Source: an uncultured Collinsella sp.
GTDB taxonomy: Bacteria > Actinomycetota > Coriobacteriia > Coriobacteriales > Coriobacteriaceae
DNA length: 7,747 nt
Assembly (NCBI GenBank): GCA_900761995.1
Contig: CAAFEY010000089.1
Span: forward strand, 1 to 7,747
Reading direction: 5' to 3'
Below are positions 1 through 7,200 of the stretch, piece by piece; the stretch's first letter is position 1; the number at the start of each line of letters is the position of its first letter. Below the pieces are notes generated by a model. The model was given only the letters and a program-made list of their open reading frames with translations, ran no database searches and was not told where the DNA came from. The translations under genes and the position numbers were made by a program.

Positions 1-3000
1 GACCATCTTGGCGCGGCTCTCCTTAGACGAAGCGCCCGTGAGCTTAAGGAAGGCGATGTCCTCCTTGGCCAAGCGCTTACCGATGATATCGAGCATACCC
101 GTAAACTGGCTGAACAACAGGATGCGATGCCCGCCGTCGAGTGCGCCGTGCACGAGTTCCATACACGTATCGAGCTTGGCGCTCCCCGCCTTGTAATCCT
201 CGTAGTGTAGACGCGGGTCGCAGCAGATCTGGCGCAGCTTGGTGAGCTCGGCGAGCACCTTGAGTTTGTCCTTCTTAAACTCCCCAGCCTCGCGGTGCTG
301 CACCTGCTGGGCGATGCGGTCCTGGTTGGCCAGGTAGAGCTTGCGCTGCTCGCCGGTAAGCTGCGCCATGACGGTGTCTTCGATCTTCTCGGGCAGGTCG
401 GCCACCACGTCTTCCTTAACACGACGCAGCACAAACGGCGACACGAGCGCCTGCAGGCGAGCGGCGCTATCGCCCTCGACATGCTCGACGGGGCTCTCAA
501 AGCGCTTGGCAAACGACTCGCGCGTCCCCAAAAGGCCCGGCATCAAAAAGTCGAAGATGCTCCAGAGCTCGGACAGGCGGTTTTCGATGGGCGTGCCCGT
601 CAGGGCAAAGCGCACGCCGGCAGGCAGGCGCTTGGCGGCGCGCGCCACCTGCGTGAGCGGATTTTTAATGTACTGTGCCTCATCGAGCACCACGCGGGCA
701 AAATCCCGCTCGACGTACTCGTCGATATCGCGCCGCATAAGGTCATACGACGTCACGACCACGCTATGCTCGGCCACGCCGGCGATCTGCACGCGGCGTT
801 GAGCCTTGGCGCCCACAATGGCGCACACATCGAGCGACGGGGCAAAGCGCTCCAGCTCGGCAGTCCAGTTGTACACGAGTGAGGCCGGGCATACCACGAG
901 CGTGGGCTTGGTGTTCCCCGCCTCCACGCGCGCCAGAATATGCGCAATCATCTGAAGCGTTTTGCCCAGGCCCATGTCGTCGGCCAAGATGCCGCCAAGG
1001 CCCAGGTGTTCGAGCGAGCCGAGCCACTGGTATCCGTCGACCTGGTAGCCGCGCATCGTTGCCTTGAGCGATGCCGGCACCGTAAAGTCCATCTTGCCGA
1101 GCGTGTCCAGGCGCTCGACGGTACGGCGGAACGCAGCGTCGCGATCGGCCTCGAGCGCCGGCGTGCGTGCGAGCATGCTGTCGACGAACAGGGTGCTCGA
1201 CGCGGGAAGCGACACGCCGTCGAGCAGGTCGACGGCATCGACACCCAGGTCCTCGGCAAGGCCAAACGCGGCGCGCGCCCCCTCGTCCAGGCGAATGATG
1301 TCGCCGGACGTAAGGCGCGCAAACGTTTGATGGCGCTTGTACGAATCGAGATAGACGGCAAGGTCCGCGGCCGAAAGCCCGCTCGCGCCCAGCTCGACAT
1401 CGAGCAGATTGCTCTTAACGGTCGCACGAACCGAGAGCTTGGGCGCGGGGCGGACCGAGATCTGGCGCAGACGGTCGCTGAGCATGATCTCACCCAGTTC
1501 GGACAGGGCAGACAGGCCCTCGGTCAGCAGGCAGAACAAGCGGGCGTCATCGCGCTCCTCAAACGCCAGACCGCGCTCGTAGAAATCGAAGTACAGGGCC
1601 GCCGTATCCATAACGCGAAACTCCGCCACCTCGTCGCGGGGCGGCACGCCGGGGCGTTGCTCTTCGAAGGGACTGCCCGGAGCGCCCAGGCTAAAGAGAT
1701 CTGCCGACCAGTCGCCGTAGGTAACCGTAATTTTGCAGGTCACGAGCCCATCGTCGACACCGATCGCCATAGCAAAGCTCGGCTCGGGTGCCACGGTATC
1801 GAGCGCGGCGGGCGCGGTGAGGTCGGTGTAGTCGCGCAAAATGGGCAGCGCCATACGGCAGAACTCACCCACCTGCTCGGCGGCAATATGGGCGGGCGTG
1901 CGGCACGGCAGCAAGCGCGACAAAAAAGGTGCGGCATGCTGAGCAAATGCAGCGTCGGTACGGCGCGCGCGGCGCGTGTCAACCAAGTAGGCGGCATCGC
2001 CCGACGCAAAGCAGTACATATCGGCGGGCAGGCGCAGGTCATAGCTACCACCAGCCGCCGGCGCGATTTTGGCGGCAAGCAGCGGTGGGCGCTTAGCGGA
2101 TGCCTCGCCCTCCCCTTGCGGAGACAGCTCAACCGCCACGTCGTAGGTGCGATGCGTCGTCATCCCCCGCGACCAGGCGGGCTCAAAGGAGATGGTCTGG
2201 CCGCGCAGCAGGTCCAGCACATATACGATGCTATGCTCGGACAGCGGCAACTGACGCTCGGCGACAAAACCACTGCGGGCAAAGTCGTACGACGCCGAAC
2301 GCGAGCTTGTGATGTCATCGAGATAGGCAACTGTCGTCACAACAAGGTTGAGCAGCTTTGCCGATGTTTCGTCAAAGGCCTCAGGTGAATGGACAAACGT
2401 GAGCTTCTTGCCATAGGAGAACGTGCCGCCGCGCACGTAGGCATCGGCCATGCCGTCGATGTCCTTGACCACGTAGGAGACCGATCCACAGCGAATGCGG
2501 AACTCGAGCGCCCAGCTAAAGCGGTCAGCGAACAGCGGATTGTAGTACGGCACCAACGAGGGCTCCAACGCCGCTTTGGGGGCGTCGGGATCAACGGCAC
2601 CGGCTAGTTTGCGGCGCATGCTCGCCAGCTCATCCATGCGCGCGTCCGAAAGATCGGAAAGCGCCGCCACAAGGCTCGGGCTCGTGGGGACGGGCGCCGG
2701 GAAGGGAAAGTTGGGGTTGACGGCCGGCGCGGCGGACGCGGCGCGCGCGGGCTGTTTCGGCTGCGCCGTAAACGTGCGAACCGGCGTGCGCAGCCCCTCA
2801 ACAGGCTCAATGCCGCTGGTGTCCAGGTACGCCAGCGCTGTGGCGATGGCGTGCTTGCACATACCGGGATAGCGGTATGCGGCGGGGCAGTCGCAGTCGT
2901 AGTCGATAACCTCGTGCTCGTCCATATCGAGCGCCACGTGCGTCTTGTACAGGTCGCCGCGCGAGCCGCGCACCGAGCCCTCAACCGTCACGTTTTTGGA

Positions 3001-3126
3001 GAAGCGCGAGCCGCTGTCCTCAATCGACAGCACGGCGCCGTTGAGCATGAGCGAGCGGCCCTTCATAAAGGTGCCGCTCAACGCCGCCTCTTTGCGAAGC
3101 GCCTGCACAAACGTCCCCTGCGCCAT
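1..3126 (-). CDS. SWIM zinc-finger SNF2-family DNA-dependent ATPase/helicase, C-terminus cut off by the window edge
   Basis: The minus-strand frame is open for 1042 codons from ATG at 3126 to position 1, without a stop. My translation shows a SWIM zinc finger (C78, C80, C90, H92; CxCx9CxH), then a Pro/Ala-rich linker (about 115-150). A long middle region, roughly 180-640, fits the bacterial SNF2-associated domain by position, though I recognise no motif in it. The first RecA-like lobe follows, with a Q-motif-like GYQ (693-695), Walker A GLGKT (719-723), DEAQ box (815-818) and motif III LTGTP (842-846). The second lobe begins with LLFSQFTG near 1003-1010. Motifs V and VI and an estimated 100 or so residues lie beyond the window. 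SNF2 proteins use ATP to translocate on double-stranded DNA and remodel protein-DNA complexes; most do not separate strands. The bacterial role and substrate are unknown. The SWIM finger is expected to bind DNA or protein. A GGAGG sits 5 bases before the start, and the gene lies 28 bases after dnaE, so co-transcription is likely. Family assignment is firm; function is not. Confidence 0.95.
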   Translation of the reverse strand, partial: MAQGTFVQALRKEAALSGTFMKGRSLMLNGAVLSIEDSGSRFSKNVTVEGSVRGSRGDLYKTHVALDMDEHEVIDYDCDCPAAYRYPGMCKHAIATALAYLDTSGIEPVEGLRTPVRTFTAQPKQPARAASAAPAVNPNFPFPAPVPTSPSLVAALSDLSDARMDELASMRRKLAGAVDPDAPKAALEPSLVPYYNPLFADRFSWALEFRIRCGSVSYVVKDIDGMADAYVRGGTFSYGKKLTFVHSPEAFDETSAKLLNLVVTTVAYLDDITSSRSASYDFARSGFVAERQLPLSEHSIVYVLDLLRGQTISFEPAWSRGMTTHRTYDVAVELSPQGEGEASAKRPPLLAAKIAPAAGGSYDLRLPADMYCFASGDAAYLVDTRRARRTDAAFAQHAAPFLSRLLPCRTPAHIAAEQVGEFCRMALPILRDYTDLTAPAALDTVAPEPSFAMAIGVDDGLVTCKITVTYGDWSADLFSLGAPGSPFEEQRPGVPPRDEVAEFRVMDTAALYFDFYERGLAFEERDDARLFCLLTEGLSALSELGEIMLSDRLRQISVRPAPKLSVRATVKSNLLDVELGASGLSAADLAVYLDSYKRHQTFARLTSGDIIRLDEGARAAFGLAEDLGVDAVDLLDGVSLPASSTLFVDSMLARTPALEADRDAAFRRTVERLDTLGKMDFTVPASLKATMRGYQVDGYQWLGSLEHLGLGGILADDMGLGKTLQMIAHILARVEAGNTKPTLVVCPASLVYNWTAELERFAPSLDVCAIVGAKAQRRVQIAGVAEHSVVVTSYDLMRRDIDEYVERDFARVVLDEAQYIKNPLTQVARAAKRLPAGVRFALTGTPIENRLSELWSIFDFLMPGLLGTRESFAKRFESPVEHVEGDSAARLQALVSPFVLRRVKEDVVADLPEKIEDTVMAQLTGEQRKLYLANQDRIAQQVQHREAGEFKKDKLKVLAELTKLRQICCDPRLHYEDYKAGSAKLDTCMELVHGALDGGHRILLFSQFTGMLDIIGKRLAKEDIAFLKLTGASSKESRAKMV

Positions 3127-3131
3127 CACTT

Positions 3132-3136
3132 CCTCC
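3132..3136 (-). promoter_or_regulatory. Ribosome binding site of the SNF2-family gene
   Basis: GGAGG (GGAGGAA including the next two bases) reads on the minus strand and ends 5 bases before the ATG at 3126-3124. It lies inside the 28-base dnaE-SNF2 gap and fixes the SNF2 start. The gap shows no hairpin plus T-run that would act as a terminator, which supports translation from a dnaE transcript. Confidence 0.8.
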
Positions 3137-3154
3137 AATCTCACCCGGGGTAGC

Positions 3155-6100
3155 TTAGATAACCGTCACGCGACCCTGGTTACCCACAATCGCCTTTGCC
3201 TCGGCCAGCAGCGGAATCGAGCGCGCGTTGACCTTGGCCGGCACCTCGGCACGTAGCACGCGCCCGTCCACCTGCTCGATAAAGATCTCCACGCGGTCGC
3301 CGCCCGGGTTGGCGGTAAGCACCGTGGCAAGACGCGCCATATTGCCCTGGCTAAAGCGGCTGTTGGGCACCATGACCTCAAACACCTTGGGCTTGTTGTT
3401 CTCCTCGTTAAGCTCGAGCGGCACGATCTCCTGCGCGATGATCTGGTCGCCGCGGTCCGAGCGCTCGAGCTTGCCCTTAATGCGCACAAAGGCATCGGAC
3501 AGCTGCGCGCCGGTCTCGGGATCGACCTCGCCGTACAGGTACCCCTCGGCCTCTTTATAGGTCTTGGGGAACACGACGACGGTGGCCTCGCCTTCCATGT
3601 CCTCGAGCTGCACGATGCCCATGGGGTCACCGTTTTTGGTCACGCGCTTGGACACGCTCGAGACCATGCCGGCCCACCACAGCGCCTTGCCCTCGGGAAT
3701 CTCCTGGTTGATGGTGCCGCCCGTAGGATTCTGAACTTCGTAGCCGGTGTCGATCTGCGAGAACGAGAAGTCACGCGCCTTGGCTAGTGCATACTCAAAC
3801 GGGCGCAGCGGATGGTCCGAGACATAGATGCCCAGAACCTCTTTCTCCTGGCTCAGCTTGAGGTGTCGGTCCCATTCCTGGCCGTCCGGATCGGGCACGC
3901 TGACCTCGAAGCCCGAGCCCTCAACGTCGCCAAACATATCAAAGAACGACGTCTGACCGCTCGCGCGATCCTTCTGGCGCTTCACCGCGGCATCGATGAT
4001 GTTCTCGGGGTTGTTCTTATCCACAAAGTGCATCATCTGGCGACGCGGATACCCCGTGGAGTCGAAGGCGCCTGCCTTGATGAGCGATTCGATCACGCGG
4101 CGGTTGGCCTGGCTCGAGTCCACGCGCTCGACAAAGTCGTGCAGCGTCTTAAACGGGCCGCCCGCCTCGCGCTCGGCGATAATCGCCTGCGCCACGCCGG
4201 TGCCCACGCCGCGGATGCCGGCCAGACCAAAGCGCACGCCCTCCTTGGTAGCCGTGAACTCGGTACCGGACTCGTTGACATCTGGCGACAGCACGGGGAT
4301 GCCGTCGTGACGGCATGCCGAGACGTAGTGCACGATCTTGTCGGTCTTGCCCGTATAGGACGTCAGAACGGCCGCCATGTACTCGTGCGGATAGTGCGCC
4401 TTGAGCCACGCCGTCTGCATAACCAGGATGGCGTAGCCGGCGGAGTGCGACTTGTTGAAGGCGTAGGACGCGAACTCAAGGACATCGTCCCAAATCTTCT
4501 GGGCGACCTCGCGCGTATAGTTGTTCTTGATGGCGCCGTTCATCCAGTGGTCGTAGGTGGTCTCGTCGGAGCCATCCTCCCAGTGGAGCACCGTCGACGT
4601 GAGCAGCTTGATTTTCTTCTTAGCCACGGGCTTACGGATACGCGAGTCCGATTCGCCCTTGGAGAAGCCGCACATCTCGACGGAGATGAGCATAACCTGC
4701 TCCTGGTAGACCATGGTGCCGTAGGTTTCGCCCAGGATGTCGTCCAGACGGTCGTCGTACGAGACGGCCGGCTCCTTGCCGTTCATACGGTTGATGTAGG
4801 ACGAGACCATGCCGGCGCCCAGCGGGCCCGGGCGGTACAGAGCGATCAATGCCACGACGTGCTTGTACTCGGTGGGCTTCATGTTCTTGATCGTGGCCGT
4901 CATGCCGGCGGACTCGACCTGGAAGACGCCGGCGGTGTGGCCGGAGCCCATGAGTTTAAAGATCTCGGGATCGTCAAAGGGAATCTCTTCCTCTTTGATG
5001 TCGATGCCGAAGTTCTTTTTGATGTTAGCCTTGGCCTTGGAGATAACCGTCAGCGTACGCAGGCCCAGGAAGTCCATCTTGAGCAGGCCCATGTCGGCGA
5101 CGGTATGGCCCTCGTACTGGGTGATCTCGACGCCGCCCTTGGTGTCGAGCTTGGTCGGCACGTGTTCGTTGACGGGGTCACGGCAGATCAGAACGGCGCA
5201 CGCGTGCACGCCCTCGCCACGGGTGAGGCCCTCGATCGAGAGCGCCGTGTCGATGATGCGGCGGGCGTCGTCGTCCTTTTTATAGGCCTCGGCAAAATCG
5301 GGGTTAAAGAGGTCCTCTTTGCCGGGTTGTTTGTCGAGCACCTGCTTGAGCTTGACCTTGGGGTCGCTCGAGACCATCTTGGACAGGCGCTGGCCCATGT
5401 AGACCGGGTAGTCCAGAACGCGCGCGGCGTCGTTGATGGCCTGCTTGGCCTTGATGGTCGAGTAGGTGATGACGTGGGTGACTTTCTCGGGGCCGTAGAG
5501 CTGGCGGACGTGCTCAACGACCTCGAGGCGCCGCTCATCGTCGAAGTCCATATCGATATCGGGCATCTCGGTACGTTGCGGGGACAGGAACCTCTCGAAC
5601 ATCAGGCCGTTCTCGAGCGGGTCGAACGCGGTGATGTTCATGGCGTAGGCGACGATAGCGCCGGCGGCCGAGCCACGGCCGGGGCCGACGCCGATGCCGT
5701 TGTCCTTAGCCCATTGCACGTACTCGGCAACGATCAAGAAGTAGGCGGCAAAGCCCTTGTCGCAGATGACCTTGTATTCGTACTCAAAGCGCTCTTTGAT
5801 GTTGACGCCGCCGATCTCGCGCGTGGCCCAGTCGTCGCCGTAGTGCTGGCGCAGGCCCTTCTCGCACTCGCGGCGGAACTGGCTCTCATGCGTCTCGCCG
5901 GGATCGAGCAACGGGAAGCGCGGCAGGATGATGGAGTCCCAGTCGAGCTCGACGTAGCACTTATCGGCGATCTCGAGCGTGTTGTCGCAGGCCTCGGGGC
6001 AATACGGGAACATCGCCCGCATCTCCTCCTCGGTCTTCATGTAAAACTCCGAGCCGGTCATGCGCATGCGGTTGGGGTCGTCGACCTTGGCGTTCATACC

Positions 6101-6958
6101 GATGCACATGATGACGTCCTGCACGGGCGCATCCTCGCGGCGCAGGTAGTGGAAGTCGTTGGTGGCGATGACCTTGACGCCCACCTGTTTGGCGATGTCG
6201 ATGAGCGTGCGGTCCATCTGCTCGTCGGTCAAGCCGTTATCGGTGGTAATGCCGTGTTCCTGGATCTCGATATAAAAGTCGCCGGGCTCGAAGGTATCAC
6301 GGAAGGTCTCGGCCCACTTGATGGCGCCCTCCATGTCACCGCGGTCGATGTATTTGGGAATGATGCCCGCGATGCAGGCGCTGGTGCAGATCATGCCCTT
6401 GGCGTGGCGGCGCAGGTTGTCGAGCGTCACGCGGGGCTTGTAGTAAAAGCCCTGCACGGCTGCCTCGGAGACCGTCTGCATCAGGTTGACGTAGCCCTCC
6501 TGGTCCTTGGCCAGAAGGATCATGTGGTAGAGCTCGGGCTTATGGTCGCGAGCAAGGGTCTCGTCCGGCGTAAAGTAGACCTCGCAGCCAAAGATGGGCT
6601 TGATGACCAGAGGCGGCTTGAGCTCGTCGATGTTGCCCTTCTCGTCCCACATGGCCATGTCCTTCACATACTGGGCATGCTCGCGCGGGTTTTCCTCGGG
6701 ATCGGGCTCCACCAGCTCGTCGCGGCGATCCTTTTCCAAAAAGGCCTTGTCGTGACTCCAGGTTTTGTACTCAGGCGTGTTGTGGTTGACGGCGTCGCAG
6801 GCCAGCGCCAGGTCGGGCACGCCATACATGTAGCCGTGGTCGGTAATGGCGACGGCGGGCATGCCCAGCTCTACGGCGCGATTGACCATATCCTGGATAC
6901 GGGTTGCGCCGTCGAGCATGGAGAAAACGGTGTGGTTGTGCAGATGGACGAATGCCAT
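3155..6958 (-). CDS. dnaE: DNA polymerase III alpha subunit (replicative polymerase, DnaE1 type)
   Basis: This is the catalytic subunit of the chromosomal replicase, a C-family polymerase, 1267 residues against about 1160 in E. coli. The PHP domain (about 1-290) starts with HLHNH (5-9). The catalytic acidic residues are visible: D467 and D469 in PDIDMDF, and D629 in MDFLGLR, with spacing like E. coli D401/D403/D555. The nucleotide-binding glycine-rich stretch GPGRGSAAG precedes them. An FNKSHSAGYA block marks the fingers, a helix-hairpin-helix follows (about 905-935, GIRGVG), then a likely internal beta-clamp binding motif QTSFF (1002-1006), an OB fold (about 1090-1175) and a C-terminal domain ending in VTVI, TAA. 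All nine PHP metal-ligand positions known from mycobacterial DnaE1 appear to be kept. About 60 extra residues lie within PHP, and about 12 lie after a divergent RKPVAKKK (775-782). The start is supported by GGAG 8 bases upstream and by the PHP motif beginning at residue 5. Codon use is strongly biased: no TTA, CTA or TCA codon occurs in residues 1-1057. Confidence 0.99.
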   Translation of the reverse strand: MAFVHLHNHTVFSMLDGATRIQDMVNRAVELGMPAVAITDHGYMYGVPDLALACDAVNHNTPEYKTWSHDKAFLEKDRRDELVEPDPEENPREHAQYVKDMAMWDEKGNIDELKPPLVIKPIFGCEVYFTPDETLARDHKPELYHMILLAKDQEGYVNLMQTVSEAAVQGFYYKPRVTLDNLRRHAKGMICTSACIAGIIPKYIDRGDMEGAIKWAETFRDTFEPGDFYIEIQEHGITTDNGLTDEQMDRTLIDIAKQVGVKVIATNDFHYLRREDAPVQDVIMCIGMNAKVDDPNRMRMTGSEFYMKTEEEMRAMFPYCPEACDNTLEIADKCYVELDWDSIILPRFPLLDPGETHESQFRRECEKGLRQHYGDDWATREIGGVNIKERFEYEYKVICDKGFAAYFLIVAEYVQWAKDNGIGVGPGRGSAAGAIVAYAMNITAFDPLENGLMFERFLSPQRTEMPDIDMDFDDERRLEVVEHVRQLYGPEKVTHVITYSTIKAKQAINDAARVLDYPVYMGQRLSKMVSSDPKVKLKQVLDKQPGKEDLFNPDFAEAYKKDDDARRIIDTALSIEGLTRGEGVHACAVLICRDPVNEHVPTKLDTKGGVEITQYEGHTVADMGLLKMDFLGLRTLTVISKAKANIKKNFGIDIKEEEIPFDDPEIFKLMGSGHTAGVFQVESAGMTATIKNMKPTEYKHVVALIALYRPGPLGAGMVSSYINRMNGKEPAVSYDDRLDDILGETYGTMVYQEQVMLISVEMCGFSKGESDSRIRKPVAKKKIKLLTSTVLHWEDGSDETTYDHWMNGAIKNNYTREVAQKIWDDVLEFASYAFNKSHSAGYAILVMQTAWLKAHYPHEYMAAVLTSYTGKTDKIVHYVSACRHDGIPVLSPDVNESGTEFTATKEGVRFGLAGIRGVGTGVAQAIIAEREAGGPFKTLHDFVERVDSSQANRRVIESLIKAGAFDSTGYPRRQMMHFVDKNNPENIIDAAVKRQKDRASGQTSFFDMFGDVEGSGFEVSVPDPDGQEWDRHLKLSQEKEVLGIYVSDHPLRPFEYALAKARDFSFSQIDTGYEVQNPTGGTINQEIPEGKALWWAGMVSSVSKRVTKNGDPMGIVQLEDMEGEATVVVFPKTYKEAEGYLYGEVDPETGAQLSDAFVRIKGKLERSDRGDQIIAQEIVPLELNEENNKPKVFEVMVPNSRFSQGNMARLATVLTANPGGDRVEIFIEQVDGRVLRAEVPAKVNARSIPLLAEAKAIVGNQGRVTVI

Positions 6959-6966
6959 GTGATGAG

Positions 6967-6970
6967 CTCC
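6967..6970 (-). promoter_or_regulatory. Ribosome binding site of dnaE
   Basis: GGAG on the minus strand lies 8 bases before the dnaE ATG (6958-6956). Together with the PHP signature at residues 5-9, it decides this start; there would be no room for the HLHNH motif with a later start. Confidence 0.7.
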
Positions 6971-6997
6971 GATGCGGGTTCGTGTTCTGACTGAACG

Positions 6998-7003
6998 ATT
7001 TTA
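6998..7003 (-). promoter_or_regulatory. Second candidate -10 box upstream of dnaE (TAAAAT)
   Basis: TAAAAT on the minus strand matches the -10 consensus at 5 of 6 bases and lies 39 bases before the dnaE ATG. At 17 bases further upstream the hexamer is CGGGTG, a poor -35, and there is no TGn extension. It is therefore an alternative or additional start at best, or just a short AT-rich patch. Confidence 0.25.
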
Positions 7004-7026
7004 CCGCACGGCGCGGATAGCACCCG

Positions 7027-7055
7027 AACCTAGCCAAACCAACACGGGTAGTCAA
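7027..7055 (-). promoter_or_regulatory. Candidate dnaE promoter (-35 TTGACT, -10 TAGGTT)
   Basis: On the minus strand, TTGACT (7055-7050, 5 of 6 matches to TTGACA) is followed after exactly 17 bases by TAGGTT (7032-7027). The latter matches the TAnnnT form of the -10 box common in actinobacteria. Transcription would start near 7020 and leave a leader of about 60 bases before dnaE. This is a consensus match by eye only, and the -10 box is weak. Confidence 0.4.
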
Positions 7056-7090
7056 TTTGGGACCTTCAAAAAGGGGAATGAGGGCATCCA

Positions 7091-7200
7091 GATATATCGA
7101 GTATTACTGGAACCCCGGCGATGCGCGGAATGATTTGTGACGAATAGTCATGTCCATCAAGAAGGCTCGACGCTTCGGATAGCTCGTCAATCGATATATC
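7091..7200. repeat. Spaced 10-base inverted repeat around the MFS stop codon
   Basis: GATATATCGA at 7091-7100 is the exact reverse complement of TCGATATATC at 7191-7200; 90 bases separate the arms. Each arm contains the 8-base palindrome GATATATC, so the pair can equally be read as the same palindrome repeated. The match does not extend past 10 bases on either side. The right arm overlaps the last codon position of the MFS gene. It could be a pair of regulator sites, a remnant of an insertion boundary, or chance in AT-rich sequence. Confidence 0.45.

Larger units (their letters stand above)
6959..7198. other. Intergenic region between the MFS gene and dnaE
   Basis: These 240 bases hold the dnaE ribosome binding site, the candidate dnaE promoters (proximal half) and one whole arm plus most of the second arm of a 10-base inverted repeat (distal half). 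I see no RNA gene, no convincing small coding frame and no clear intrinsic terminator for the MFS gene. The best local pairings near 7161-7190 are only about 4 base pairs and lack a T-run. Composition becomes AT-richer from about 7080 leftward-to-rightward, matching the MFS gene rather than dnaE. Confidence 0.7.

Noticed and set aside
940..2388. A 482-codon open frame on the + strand opposite the SNF2 gene (also 295-882)
   Set aside because: These frames are also in exact codon register with the SNF2 gene and arise from the same codon bias. The minus strand encodes clear helicase motifs; the + frames encode nothing recognisable.
1..3126. SNF2 gene as a component of a phage-defence system (as some SNF2-like helicases are)
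   Set aside because: The SWIM finger plus SNF2-associated architecture and its place right behind dnaE fit the widespread chromosomal family. No nuclease, methylase or other defence gene is in view.
3812..6994. A 1060-codon open frame on the + strand opposite dnaE
   Set aside because: It is aligned codon for codon with dnaE, so its openness follows from the lack of TTA/CTA/TCA codons there. Its product has low-complexity Val/Gly/Asp/His/Leu-rich composition and no recognisable domain, whereas dnaE has every expected motif.
7161..7190. Possible intrinsic terminator after the MFS gene
   Set aside because: The pairings found (GAAG/CTTC or GACG/CGTC) are only 4 base pairs with large loops, and no T-run follows on the minus strand.
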